DNA of 54,915 nucleotides from assembly GCF_003818135.1 (NCBI RefSeq), contig NZ_RPOH01000040.1:1-54915 (forward strand). The letters run 5' to 3'. The stretch comes from Buttiauxella warmboldiae. GTDB lineage: Bacteria > Pseudomonadota > Gammaproteobacteria > Enterobacterales > Enterobacteriaceae. Within the stretch, counting starts at the first letter, position 1; the number at the start of each line of letters is the position of its first letter. Positions 19,113 through 27,871 of the stretch are shown one piece after another. Position numbers and translations under genes: made by a program. The notes beneath the pieces were generated by a model. It made no database searches. It had not been told where the DNA came from and saw nothing but the letters and a program-made list of their open reading frames with translations.

Positions 19113-19130
19113 AATTTGGTATGCCAAATT
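19113..19130. promoter_or_regulatory. Operator palindrome 2, UxuR/ExuR-like
   Basis: AATTTGGTATGCCAAATT is an 18-base palindrome with one central mismatch, centred 96 bases from the first operator. The pair flanks the divergent promoter region of EIIC and the LacI-type gene, suggesting looping or dual control. Confidence 0.65.
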
Positions 19131-19278
19131 AACCCAACGAGCCTGCATCGGATAAAAGCGTGATCCGGCGCGACAAATAGCATCGCGAAGCCGCAAGCCC
19201 GGGGTTTCATCAGCGACGCGTGATAAGCTAGCCAGATTATGCGGCCATGCGGCAAGCGTCTTAATCAGGAATGAATTG

Positions 19279-20307
19279 ATGGTAACAATGCTGGATGTCG
19301 CGCTACGCGCTGGCGTTTCCAAAGCAACGGTATCACGCGTGCTTAATGGGATCGGACAAGTCAAACAGAGCACCCGCGAACAGGTCTTTAGCGCCATGGA
19401 AGAGTTGGACTACCGGCCTAACTTTCTGGCGCGCTCCCTTGCCAACCGCAGCAGCAATAGCGTGGGGCTGGTGGTTTCTACTTTTGATGGATTCTACTTT
19501 GGCCGCCTGCTGCAACAGGCCTCGCGCCAGACTGAGGCCTGGGGCAAACAGCTGATCGTTACGGACGGGCACGACACGCCGCAAAAAGAGCTGGAAGCCG
19601 TTCAGATGCTGGTAGACCGCCACTGCGACGCCATCGTGCTGTACACCCGCTTTATGAATGAACGTACATTACTGTCGCTCATGAACAGCATCAAAGTGCC
19701 TTTAGTGGTGATTAACCGCGACGTCAGCCAGGCGCGCGATCGCTGCGTATTCTTTGAGCAACAGGATGCTGCGTTTCAGGCCACCGACTACTTAATTCGG
19801 CAAGGGCATCGCGACATTGCCTGTATCACGGTGCCAATCTCCACGCCGACCGGGCAGGCGCGCCTGATGGGTTATCGCAAAGCGTTGCAAAAGCATGGGA
19901 TTACCTTTAGCGAGGAACGCGTGAAATATGGCGATTCGAGCATGACGCTCGGCCATAAATTGTGCCATGAACTGCTGGAAAGCCGCGTGCCGTTTAGCGC
20001 GCTGTTTGCCTGTAACGATGATATGGCCCTTGGCGCTTCGAAAGCGTTGCACCAGGCAGGCCGGCGTATCCCACAGGATATTTCGCTATTTGGCTTTGAT
20101 GACGCGCCGAGCGCCCAGTGGTTAGAACCTGCGTTATCCAGCGTCTATTTGCCTATCGACAGCATGATCACAACCGCCATCGATCGGGCGATAAAACTGG
20201 CAAACGGTGAGGTGCTTAACGCGATCCCACCGTTTGTTGGCAAGCTGGTGCTACGAGAATCTGTGGGACCGGGGCCGTTTTACACTTCTAAAGCCAGCAA
20301 TTCCTGA
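19279..20307 (+). CDS. LacI-family transcriptional regulator, AscG-like
   Basis: 342 residues. The DNA-binding domain MVTMLDVALRAGVSKATVSR resembles AscG, repressor of the E. coli beta-glucoside asc operon. The effector domain has SFGFDD-like ISLFGFDDAPSAQWLEPALSSV. It is divergent from the EIIC-GH1-gntR genes and presumably controls them with a beta-glucoside as effector (inference). ATG at 19279 has AGGA upstream; a TTG three bases earlier is less likely. The 3' end overlaps the convergent lysA by 28 bases, suggesting the locus was inserted tightly against lysA. Confidence 0.88.
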   Translation: MVTMLDVALRAGVSKATVSRVLNGIGQVKQSTREQVFSAMEELDYRPNFLARSLANRSSNSVGLVVSTFDGFYFGRLLQQASRQTEAWGKQLIVTDGHDTPQKELEAVQMLVDRHCDAIVLYTRFMNERTLLSLMNSIKVPLVVINRDVSQARDRCVFFEQQDAAFQATDYLIRQGHRDIACITVPISTPTGQARLMGYRKALQKHGITFSEERVKYGDSSMTLGHKLCHELLESRVPFSALFACNDDMALGASKALHQAGRRIPQDISLFGFDDAPSAQWLEPALSSVYLPIDSMITTAIDRAIKLANGEVLNAIPPFVGKLVLRESVGPGPFYTSKASNS

Positions 20308-21539
20308 ATGGTCTGGCGGCGGCGAATCAGCCGCGCCTGCCCGTTATCCAGCAACACTTCCGGTAGCAGCGGGCGGCTATTGTAGTTAGAAGACATAGAG
20401 GCGCCGTACGCGCCGGTGTCATGCAGCACCAGATAATCCCCCACCTGTACCGGCGGCAGCGCGCGCGTTTCCACTTTGCCGCCTTCCTGCTGCGTAAACA
20501 CATCCCCTGATTCACATAAAGGCCCGGCGACAACCGTTGCAACCAGAGGAAGCCCGGCAAGATCGCGTCCGTCTCCTGCCAGAGCAGAGATATGGTGGTA
20601 GCTGCCGTACATTGAAGGACGCATCAAATCGTTAAACCCGGCGTCAATCAGCACAAAGTGGCGCGAGCCCATATTCTTAACCGAGCGCACCTGAGCCACC
20701 AGCACCCCGGATTCCGCCACCAGGAAGCGCCCAGGTTCAATTTCCAGCTTCACCGGGTGCCCCAGATGGCGGGCGATTTTCTCACGCGCGGCATTCCACA
20801 GGCCGTAATAGTGACGGGTGTCAATGGTCTCTTCCCCTTCACGATAGGGAATCGATAGCCCGCCGCCTGCGGAAATCGCTTCCAGATCCTGCCCGAAATC
20901 AATCACCTGCTGCGCCATCGCACCGCAAACACGCTCAAGGTGGCCGTAATCAACCCCCGAACCAATATGCATGTGGATCCCCACCAGATGCAGCCTGTAG
21001 CGTTGAATAACCTCCAGCGCCTGCGGCAAATCAGCATGCCAGATACCATGTTTACTGTTTTCGCCGCCGGTATTGGTTTTCTGGCTGTGGCCATGACCGA
21101 AACCAGGGTTCACACGTAACCAGACGCGATGGCCCGGCGAAACTTCGCCAAGCTGCTGCAGCATATCGACAGAACCGGCGTTGACCGGAATTTGTTGCTC
21201 AGCCACCAGCGCAAGGGTTGGCTGGTCAATCATATCGGCGGTAAAAACGATATCGTCCTGGTTTTCCAGCGGCCTATAGCCTGCGGCCAGCGCGCGTTCA
21301 ATTTCGCCCTGGGATACGGAATCGACCTTCACACCCTGCTCGCGCATCAGGCGCAGAATATGAATATTGGAGCAGGCTTTCTGCGCAAAACGGATCGCAT
21401 CAAACTGGCGCAGTTGGGCAATCTGCTGGCGAATAATATCGGCGTCATAAACCCAGACCGGGCAGCCAAATTCAGCAGGCAAAGCCCGCAGGTTTTGCGC
21501 ATTCAACGCGGTATCGGTGTGATTAAGCGGGCGTGGCAT
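20280..21539 (-). CDS. lysA: Diaminopimelate decarboxylase
   Basis: 419 residues. It converts meso-diaminopimelate to L-lysine with PLP, the last step of lysine synthesis. PLP-binding Lys54 lies in FAQKACSNIHIL. HIGSG, EPGRFLV and GPLCESGDV (the catalytic Cys) are also visible. The ATG at 21539 aligns with the E. coli start; an in-frame extension of 41 codons would run into the lysR promoter region. It is divergent from its activator lysR across 113 bases. Confidence 0.97.
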   Translation of the reverse strand: MPRPLNHTDTALNAQNLRALPAEFGCPVWVYDADIIRQQIAQLRQFDAIRFAQKACSNIHILRLMREQGVKVDSVSQGEIERALAAGYRPLENQDDIVFTADMIDQPTLALVAEQQIPVNAGSVDMLQQLGEVSPGHRVWLRVNPGFGHGHSQKTNTGGENSKHGIWHADLPQALEVIQRYRLHLVGIHMHIGSGVDYGHLERVCGAMAQQVIDFGQDLEAISAGGGLSIPYREGEETIDTRHYYGLWNAAREKIARHLGHPVKLEIEPGRFLVAESGVLVAQVRSVKNMGSRHFVLIDAGFNDLMRPSMYGSYHHISALAGDGRDLAGLPLVATVVAGPLCESGDVFTQQEGGKVETRALPPVQVGDYLVLHDTGAYGASMSSNYNSRPLLPEVLLDNGQARLIRRRQTIQELLALEV

Positions 21540-21652
21540 GGCTGGCTCCGGCAAGGTTTTATTTTCGGCTATTACGCCACAGCTGGATGTGAAGAAAAAA
21601 TATCGATTTCTCTCGAATCTATGCAAAACTGATATGGATAAAGGAGAACCTG

Positions 21653-22576
21653 ATGCCCTCAATTACCCTGCGCCATGTCGAAATTTTCCACGCGGTGATG
21701 ACCGCCGGTAATCTTACCGAAGCCGCAGGACTGCTGCATACCTCACAGCCTACCGTCAGCCGCGAACTGGCCCGATTCGAAAAGCTGATTGGCCTGCAGC
21801 TGTTCGAGCGCAGCCGCGGGCGATTGCACCCCACCGTACAGGGGCTGCGTTTATTTGAAGAAGTACAGCGCTCCTGGTACGGGCTGGACAGAATATTGAA
21901 TGCCGCTGAGAGCCTGCGCGAATTTCGCCAGGGCGAGCTTTCCATCGCCTGTCTGCCGGTCTTTTCGCAATCTTTCCTGCCGGGATTAGTGCAGCCGTTT
22001 CTGGCGCGCTACCCGGAACTGAGCCTGAATATCGTGCCGCAGGAATCGCCGCTTTTAGAAGAGTGGCTCTCCGCCCAGCGCCACGATTTAGGGCTGACCG
22101 AGAATACCGTGACGCCTGCCGGTACGGAGCGCCAGACGCTGCTGACGCTAAATGAAGTATGCGTGCTACCAGCCGGGCACCGCCTTGCCGATAAAAAAGT
22201 GCTGACGCCACAGGATTTTGCCGGGGAAAATTATATTAGCCTGTCGCGCACCGACAGCTATCGCCAGCTGCTGGATTCGCTCTTTCAGGAGCACGAGGTT
22301 AAGCGGCGAATGGTCATGGAGACGCACAGCGCGGCCTCGGTGTGTGCGATGGTGCGGGCGGGCGCAGGCATATCGGTGGTCAATCCGTTGACCGCGCTGG
22401 ATTACGCTTCCAGCGGCGTCGTCGCAAGACGCTTTAGCGTGGCGGTCCCCTTTACCGTGAGCCTGATTCGCCCGCTGCACCGCCCTGCTTCGGCACTGGT
22501 TAGCGCTTTTAGTGAACATCTGCAAAATAGTATGCAGCTCTACATTAAGCCGCTAAACACCCTGCTCGACGCCTGA
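21653..22576 (+). CDS. lysR: LysR, transcriptional activator of lysA
   Basis: 307 residues, founding member of the LysR family. The N-terminal winged helix MPSITLRHVEIFHAVMTAGN and TSQPTVSRELARFE is followed by a substrate-binding regulatory domain. It activates lysA when diaminopimelate is present and represses itself. A perfect AAGGAG ribosome site lies 7 bases before the ATG. In E. coli the next genes are ygeA and araE; here they are missing and the pectin locus begins. Confidence 0.95.
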   Translation: MPSITLRHVEIFHAVMTAGNLTEAAGLLHTSQPTVSRELARFEKLIGLQLFERSRGRLHPTVQGLRLFEEVQRSWYGLDRILNAAESLREFRQGELSIACLPVFSQSFLPGLVQPFLARYPELSLNIVPQESPLLEEWLSAQRHDLGLTENTVTPAGTERQTLLTLNEVCVLPAGHRLADKKVLTPQDFAGENYISLSRTDSYRQLLDSLFQEHEVKRRMVMETHSAASVCAMVRAGAGISVVNPLTALDYASSGVVARRFSVAVPFTVSLIRPLHRPASALVSAFSEHLQNSMQLYIKPLNTLLDA

Positions 22577-22714
22577 ATGAAGCCCAGGACAATCACTGAA
22601 CCGCCCAACCCGCTAGCGGTGAATACGCCACGGCCTCAGGCAGGAAAGCGTGATCCACCTTACAATTCTCTGGTGCCTACTATCGCAAAGCGATTTTTCA
22701 GGATACGATTCATT

Positions 22715-22735
22715 AAATGAAACAACGTTTCACAT
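22715..22735. promoter_or_regulatory. KdgR-type operator upstream of kdgF
   Basis: The core TGAAACAACGTTTCA is a near-perfect inverted repeat matching the KdgR consensus (TGAAA-N5-TTTCA). It ends 14 bases before the kdgF ATG. An ATG inside the operator gives a longer frame but is not a credible start. Confidence 0.85.
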
Positions 22736-22749
22736 ACAAGGATCGAGAA

Positions 22750-23073
22750 ATGTTCACTTTTATTAAAGATACCAAACTGGAAGATTTAGGTGCAGGCGTC
22801 AGCCGCCGCATTCTGGCGCACGACGGCAAAATGATGGGTGTACAGGTTAACTTTGAAACCGGCGCCGTCGGCCCGCTGCATAATCATCCGCATGAGCAGT
22901 TAACCTATGTGCTCTCCGGCGTATTTGAGTTCACCATCGGTGAAGAGACGCACCGCGTGACTGCGGGTGATACGCTGTATAAAGAGCCGCATGTTATGCA
23001 CGGCTGCGTTTGCCTGGAAGCCGGTACCCTGCTTGATACCTTCACCCCAATGCGTGAAGATTTCCTCAAGTAA
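22750..23073 (+). CDS. kdgF: KdgF, cupin enzyme for unsaturated uronate ring opening
   Basis: 107-residue single cupin domain. Metal ligands are in PLHNHPHEQ and the later EPHVMHGCV; the end TLLDTFTPMREDFL is typical of KdgF. KdgF converts 4,5-unsaturated galacturonate from pectin oligomers to 5-keto-4-deoxyuronate, the substrate chain of KduI and KduD. The ATG at 22750 has AAGGA 8 bases upstream. It has its own KdgR operator, so it belongs to the pectin regulon although separated from togMNAB by the wzz-like gene. Confidence 0.9.
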   Translation: MFTFIKDTKLEDLGAGVSRRILAHDGKMMGVQVNFETGAVGPLHNHPHEQLTYVLSGVFEFTIGEETHRVTAGDTLYKEPHVMHGCVCLEAGTLLDTFTPMREDFLK

Positions 23074-23078
23074 GCCAT

Positions 23079-23117
23079 AAAAAAACGGCACCTTCCTGCA
23101 TGCAGAAAAGTGCCGTT
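23079..23117 (-). terminator. Terminator after the wzz/fepE-like gene
   Basis: On the minus strand AACGGCAC pairs with GTGCCGTT around an internal CTGCATGCAG, followed by seven T. It lies 20 bases past the wzz-like stop and 6 bases past the convergent kdgF stop, so it may serve both. Confidence 0.8.
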
Positions 23118-23136
23118 GCTAATGCCATTGATGAGC

Positions 23137-24252
23137 TTACATTGCTTCGATATTCATCCGCGATGACAGCGCGCTGCGAACCAGTACCACGCCTGCCGCA
23201 ACCATCAGCCCCACCAGTGCCGCTAATACGATAATCAGCGCTTTACCCGGCCCCTCTTTTTTCAGCGGCAGTGAAGGCTGCATCTGGAATTGGTACGGCT
23301 GGAAATTGATATCGCCAGGATTAATCGCGGCTAACACACGCAGAGTGTGTTCACGGTTTTGGATAGCGGGGTTTAACTGCGCCACATCTTTAATTGATTG
23401 CTCAATCTTCAGCTTTTCCGCAAGGCCATTAGCGCCGAGAGAAACGGAATAATCAGGATCGTCTTTTACCGCCTGTCCGCTGCTGTATACCGGCGCTGCC
23501 AGGCCGGCAGCATTCGCTACCTGCAATGAGTAACCCAGACGTTCCAGTTTCACCTTGTGCTGATTTTCGAGATTTACACGATCGAGCGCCAGTTTCTCTT
23601 TTTCAAAAGCGACCTTTAGCTCAACAGCATTTTTGATATTAGTGATGACATCCTTTTTCACTTCACCAGCAATAAACTCAACGTAGCTTTGCAGTACCTG
23701 CTGGGCATCTTCCGCATCAGGAGCGGTAAAGCTCAGCGTCCATGAAGTGTACCCAGTATCGTCACTTTTTTTAGGATCGCTGTTATCCACGGCTTTGAAT
23801 TTTTGCGAGACGCCGACGATGGCACGATATAATTCGCTGTTATCAACATGACGGCTGGTCAGCAAAGTCTGGACATACGGAGAAGTTGCGAGAAATTTCT
23901 CACGCAGCTCCTGCGAGCCAAATTTCTTTAAAAACAGGTTATAGAGGCTTATCGCATCAAGATTTGTCTCCACGCCAAGCACCGTCATGTTCACGATTGC
24001 GCGACGCAGCTCAATAATATTGGCATTTTCCGGCGGCGTAACAACCGCCTCACTGGTCCATTTTTGCGGCAGCAGAAAACTGGCCGCCAGGCCGCATAGC
24101 GCAAACAACAGCGTAATCGCGACGATCTGCTTTTTAGCCGCGTAAAGAGTGGACAACAGACCCAGTAAGTCTATCTCTTCATGCTGCGTTGCCATAAGCG
24201 GATAAGGAGACGTGTTCTCTAATTGGTTGGGTTTCATTTCTATCGAAGACAT
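23137..24252 (-). CDS. Wzz/FepE-type polysaccharide chain length determinant
   Basis: 371 residues with the polysaccharide co-polymerase layout: cytoplasmic N-terminus, TM1 (about 40-57, ITLLFALCGLAASFLL), a long periplasmic domain with coiled-coil helices, and TM2 near the C-terminus (about 338-360, ALIIVLAALVGLMVAAGVVLV) preceded by a Pro-rich LPLKKEGPGK motif. It resembles FepE, which sets very long O-antigen chains. Its natural neighbours (O-antigen genes or fep) are absent; it stands alone inside the pectin locus on the opposite strand. A ribosome site is not obvious, so the start may be a few codons off. Confidence 0.85.
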   Translation of the reverse strand: MSSIEMKPNQLENTSPYPLMATQHEEIDLLGLLSTLYAAKKQIVAITLLFALCGLAASFLLPQKWTSEAVVTPPENANIIELRRAIVNMTVLGVETNLDAISLYNLFLKKFGSQELREKFLATSPYVQTLLTSRHVDNSELYRAIVGVSQKFKAVDNSDPKKSDDTGYTSWTLSFTAPDAEDAQQVLQSYVEFIAGEVKKDVITNIKNAVELKVAFEKEKLALDRVNLENQHKVKLERLGYSLQVANAAGLAAPVYSSGQAVKDDPDYSVSLGANGLAEKLKIEQSIKDVAQLNPAIQNREHTLRVLAAINPGDINFQPYQFQMQPSLPLKKEGPGKALIIVLAALVGLMVAAGVVLVRSALSSRMNIEAM

Positions 24253-24594
24253 AACGAGCCAGTAGTTAAATTGATTAAAAACACCTGTTTAACTTTCAGA
24301 AGGGAAAATTAAGCAGCGCTTAGGCCAGCAAAATAAGAAACAGGTTGGATTTTTAAGCCATAAGAAAATGGCATATCTGTAGTGATAATAAAAATAACCA
24401 AAACCAAAAAACACCACCAAGCAACACATTGACAACAAAGAATCAACCTTGCCACGCAGCTTAACATTCTTATATCTGTCGCCATTATTCCCAGGAATGT
24501 TCTGAAAAACAACTACGAACTTTTGCCCTGTTAAAAGCCGAAATCCCGCGCCTTTAAATTCTTCTCACGCTTAAAACCTCGTTCATTTCACATA

Positions 24595-24614
24595 AACGAA
24601 ACAGCGTTTCGACT
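24595..24614. promoter_or_regulatory. KdgR-like operator upstream of togM
   Basis: CGAAACAGCGTTTCG is a near-perfect inverted repeat matching the KdgR GAAA-N5-TTTC core. Immediately downstream GATCACATTT resembles a CRP half-site, and KdgR/CRP pairs are common in pectin genes. It lies about 200 bases before the first mini-ORF. Confidence 0.7.
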
Positions 24615-24670
24615 TTGATCACATTTCCATCATGAATCGAATGACTCAGTTACAAATCGTAATAAGATTA

Positions 24671-24689
24671 TTTAAAACGCTGTTTTACT
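24671..24689. promoter_or_regulatory. Second, weaker KdgR-like site upstream of togM
   Basis: TAAAACGCTGTTTTA is an inverted repeat resembling the KdgR core, about 75 bases downstream of the stronger site. The region 24253-24594 holds no convincing gene; a 67-codon frame there has no signal I trust. Confidence 0.5.
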
Positions 24690-24795
24690 AATCAGGAACC
24701 GTGGTTTGGATGTTTATGAAATCCATCAGTCAATCTTGACTGACAAGCCGCGATAACAGTGATTTAAATTTTAATTATCAACCAATTATCAGGGA

Positions 24796-24861
24796 ATGAA
24801 TATGTCGAACACGCCCACCGCTTTCCGACCCATCCGTTTTGCCACGCGGGTGAGGCAATGA
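24796..24861 (+). CDS. Possible 21-residue leader ORF upstream of togM
   Basis: ATG with AGGGA immediately upstream encodes MNMSNTPTAFRPIRFATRVR plus Gln and ends in TGA. Its stop overlaps the start of the next mini-ORF (ATGA). It lies in the leader of the togMNAB transcript. Expression and role are unknown; a regulatory leader peptide or a relic of a longer gene are both possible. Confidence 0.35.
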   Translation: MNMSNTPTAFRPIRFATRVRQ

Positions 24862-24911
24862 GTTTTATCCACGATTCTGGAAAATTTTTTAAACCCTCGA
24901 TCGCCAGGTAG
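24858..24911 (+). CDS. Possible 17-residue ORF in frame with togM
   Basis: Begins by ATGA overlap with the preceding mini-ORF and encodes MSFIHDSGKFFKPSIAR before TAG. It is in the same frame as togM; only the TAG and two codons separate it from the togM ATG at 24918. Translational coupling, or an N-terminal extension cut off by an amber codon, are possible. It may also be chance. Confidence 0.35.
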   Translation: MSFIHDSGKFFKPSIAR

Positions 24912-24917
24912 GTATGT

Positions 24918-25808
24918 ATGAATGAAAACAGAATGCTGGGATTGGCATGGATATCGCCCTACATAATAGGGTTGCTAGTCTTTACTGCCTTCCCGTTTGT
25001 TTCATCTTTCTTCCTCAGTTTTACTGAGTACGATTTGATGAACCCGCCGGTATTCACCGGTATTGAGAACTATCGCTACATGTTGACCGAAGATTCACTC
25101 TTCTGGAAATCCATGGGCGTGACGTTCGCTTACGTGTTTTTAACCATTCCGTTAAAACTCGCTTTTGCACTCGGCATCGCCTTTGTGCTGAACTTTAAAC
25201 TGCGCGGCATCGGCTTCTTCCGTACTGCGTATTACATCCCGTCCATTCTGGGTAGCTCCGTTGCCATCGCCGTATTATGGCGTGCGCTGTTTGCTATCGA
25301 CGGTCTGCTCAACAGCTTTATCGGCGTGTTTGGACTGGACCCGGTGAACTGGCTGGGTGAGCCTTCTCTGGCGCTGATGTCGGTGACGCTTTTGCGCGTC
25401 TGGCAGTTCGGTTCCGCGATGGTTATCTTCCTTGCGGCACTGCAGAACGTTCCGCAGTCGCAGTATGAAGCGGCAATGATTGACGGCGCGTCCAAATGGC
25501 AGATGTTCATGAAAGTGACCGTGCCGTTGATTACGCCGGTTATCTTCTTCAACTTCATTATGCAGACCACGCAGGCGTTCCAGGAGTTTACCGCACCGTA
25601 CATCATTACCGGCGGCGGCCCAACTCACTACACCTACCTGTTCTCGCTCTATATCTACGACACCGCGTTCAAATACTTTGATATGGGTTATGGCGCAGCG
25701 CTGGCGTGGGTTCTGTTCCTGGTCGTGGCGGTCTTTGCCTCCATCGCCTTTAAGTCATCGAAATACTGGGTGTTCTACTCCGCAGATAAGGGAGGCAAAA
25801 ATGGCTGA
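24918..25808 (+). CDS. togM: Oligogalacturonide ABC transporter permease TogM
   Basis: 296 residues, MalF-like permease with six membrane segments; it starts MNENRMLGLAWISPYIIGLL. The EAA loop that docks on the ATPase is visible as AAMIDGASKWQMFMKVTVPL. With TogN, TogA and TogB it imports pectin-derived oligogalacturonides into the cytoplasm. Assignment to Tog rather than another sugar importer rests on the neighbouring ogl, kdgM, kduD and kdgF genes and KdgR-like operators. The 3' end overlaps togN by 8 bases. Confidence 0.88.
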   Translation: MNENRMLGLAWISPYIIGLLVFTAFPFVSSFFLSFTEYDLMNPPVFTGIENYRYMLTEDSLFWKSMGVTFAYVFLTIPLKLAFALGIAFVLNFKLRGIGFFRTAYYIPSILGSSVAIAVLWRALFAIDGLLNSFIGVFGLDPVNWLGEPSLALMSVTLLRVWQFGSAMVIFLAALQNVPQSQYEAAMIDGASKWQMFMKVTVPLITPVIFFNFIMQTTQAFQEFTAPYIITGGGPTHYTYLFSLYIYDTAFKYFDMGYGAALAWVLFLVVAVFASIAFKSSKYWVFYSADKGGKNG

Positions 25809-26715
25809 TATCCCCACCAACCAGCTCGGTTCGCCAAGCCAGACGGAACTGGCAGAGCAAGAGATTGCACAGACGTTACGCCGTGAAAAAATTAGCCGTA
25901 ACATTCGCTATGTGATACTGACGTTTGTCGGCCTGTTAATGCTCTACCCGCTGGTGTGGATGTTCTCTGCGGCGTTTAAGCCGAACCATGAGATCTTCAC
26001 CACGCTGAGCCTGTGGCCGGCGAACCCAACCAGCGACGGCTTCGTCAACGGCTGGAAAACTGGTACCGAGTACACCTTTGGTCACTACATGCTCAACACC
26101 ATGCAGTATGTGATTCCCAAAGTGCTGCTGACCATTATCTCTTCAACCATTGTCGCTTACGGCTTTGCCCGTTTCGACATCCCGTTCAAGAAGTTTTGGT
26201 TCGCAACCTTGATTACCACCATGCTGCTGCCAAGCACCGTGCTGTTAATTCCGCAATACCTGATGTTCCGTGAAATGGGCATGTTGAACAGTTACCTGCC
26301 GCTGTGGCTGCCAATGGCATTCGCCACCCAGGGCTTCTTTGTCTTCATGTTGATCCAGTTCCTGCGTGGGGTTCCGCGCGATATGGAAGAAGCCGCGCAA
26401 ATTGATGGCTGCAACTCCTTCCAGGTGCTGTGGTATGTGGTAGTGCCGATTCTGAAACCGGCCATTATCTCTGTCGCCCTGTTCCAGTTCATGTGGTCGA
26501 TGAACGACTTTATCGGGCCGCTGATTTATGTGTACAGCGTAGACAAATACCCCATTGCACTGGCGCTCAAAATGTCTATCGACGTGACGGAAGGCGCTCC
26601 ATGGAACGAAATTCTGGCAATGGCGAGCATCTCCATTCTGCCATCGATCATCATCTTCTTCCTGGCTCAACGCTACTTCGTACAAGGCGTGACCAGCAGC
26701 GGAATTAAAGGTTAA
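25801..26715 (+). CDS. togN: Oligogalacturonide ABC transporter permease TogN
   Basis: 304 residues, MalG-like permease. A hydrophilic N-terminal 35 residues precede six membrane segments. The EAA loop is AAQIDGCNSFQVLWYVVVPI. I chose the ATG at 25801, preceded by AAGGGAGG, over an in-frame upstream start inside togM. It lies 13 bases before togA in the togMNAB operon. Confidence 0.88.
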   Translation: MADIPTNQLGSPSQTELAEQEIAQTLRREKISRNIRYVILTFVGLLMLYPLVWMFSAAFKPNHEIFTTLSLWPANPTSDGFVNGWKTGTEYTFGHYMLNTMQYVIPKVLLTIISSTIVAYGFARFDIPFKKFWFATLITTMLLPSTVLLIPQYLMFREMGMLNSYLPLWLPMAFATQGFFVFMLIQFLRGVPRDMEEAAQIDGCNSFQVLWYVVVPILKPAIISVALFQFMWSMNDFIGPLIYVYSVDKYPIALALKMSIDVTEGAPWNEILAMASISILPSIIIFFLAQRYFVQGVTSSGIKG

Positions 26716-26728
26716 GTGAGGGAATATC

Positions 26729-27856
26729 ATGGCTGAAGTTATTTTCAACAAATTGCAAAAAGTTTACTCCAACGGCTTCCAGGCGGTTCATGGTATCGAT
26801 CTGAAGATTGAAGACGGTGAGTTTATGGTTATCGTCGGCCCTTCTGGCTGCGCGAAATCAACCACCCTGCGTATGCTCGCCGGTCTTGAAACCATCAGCG
26901 GCGGCGAAGTGAGAATCGGTGAGCGCGTGGTGAATAACCTGGCACCTAAATCTCGCGGTATCGCGATGGTGTTCCAGAACTACGCCCTGTATCCACACAT
27001 GACGGTGCGTGAAAACCTGGCCTTCGGTCTGAAACTGAGCAAGCTGCCAAAAGAGCAGATTGAAACCCAGGTTAATGAAGCAGCAAAAATCCTCGAACTG
27101 GATGAGCTGATGGACCGCCTGCCGCGCCAGCTGTCCGGCGGCCAGGCACAGCGTGTGGCCGTAGGGCGCGCGATTGTGAAAAAACCTGATGTGTTCTTGT
27201 TTGATGAACCGTTATCCAACCTTGATGCCAAGCTGCGTGCTTCGATGCGTATTCGTATCTCCGACCTGCACAAACAGCTCAAGAAGAGTGGGAAACCTGC
27301 AACCACCGTTTACGTGACGCACGATCAAACGGAAGCTATGACCATGGGCGACCGTATCTGCGTGATGAAACTGGGTCATATCATGCAGGTGGATACGCCG
27401 GATAACCTCTATCACTACCCGAAAAACATGTTCGTGGCGGGCTTTATCGGCGCGCCAGAAATGAACATTCGCCCGAGTAAGCTGATTGAGAAAGAAGGCC
27501 GCCTGCAAATTAGCGTCGGTAACGACACCCTGGCGCTGAACGAACGCCAGCAGCAGCGCTGCGCCGAGTACAAAAATCAGGACATCTTCTTCGGTATCCG
27601 TCCCGAGTTTATTTCCCTCTCCGATGAACCCTTCGCTGAGAGCCATTCCAGCGGTGAAATGGTGCGCGTAGAGAATATGGGCCATGAATTCTTTATCTAC
27701 CTGAAGGTAGCTGATTTTGAAATGACCTGCCGCATCCCTTCCGATGAAGCTAAGCCGATGATTGAGAAAGGCCTTCACCGCAAGGTGTATTTCAAGTTTG
27801 ACATGGAAAAATGTCATATTTTCGACGCTAAAACAGAACAAAACATCTCTCTCTGA
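26729..27856 (+). CDS. togA: Oligogalacturonide ABC transporter ATP-binding protein TogA
   Basis: 375 residues, MalK/UgpC-type ATPase. Walker A is GPSGCAKST (about residues 36-44), the ABC signature LSGGQAQRVAVGRA, Walker B VFLFDEPLSNLD and the H-loop VYVTHDQTEAM. A C-terminal OB-fold regulatory domain follows (about 240-375). It powers TogMN. It begins 13 bases after togN and ends 15 bases before togB, with a good Shine-Dalgarno at both junctions. Confidence 0.92.
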   Translation: MAEVIFNKLQKVYSNGFQAVHGIDLKIEDGEFMVIVGPSGCAKSTTLRMLAGLETISGGEVRIGERVVNNLAPKSRGIAMVFQNYALYPHMTVRENLAFGLKLSKLPKEQIETQVNEAAKILELDELMDRLPRQLSGGQAQRVAVGRAIVKKPDVFLFDEPLSNLDAKLRASMRIRISDLHKQLKKSGKPATTVYVTHDQTEAMTMGDRICVMKLGHIMQVDTPDNLYHYPKNMFVAGFIGAPEMNIRPSKLIEKEGRLQISVGNDTLALNERQQQRCAEYKNQDIFFGIRPEFISLSDEPFAESHSSGEMVRVENMGHEFFIYLKVADFEMTCRIPSDEAKPMIEKGLHRKVYFKFDMEKCHIFDAKTEQNISL

Positions 27857-27871
27857 CAGGAGTCTATGATA

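Noticed and set aside
24309-24512. 67-codon minus-strand frame upstream of the wzz-like gene
   Set aside because: It is Cys- and Trp-rich without a family match or a ribosome site and lies in a promoter region.
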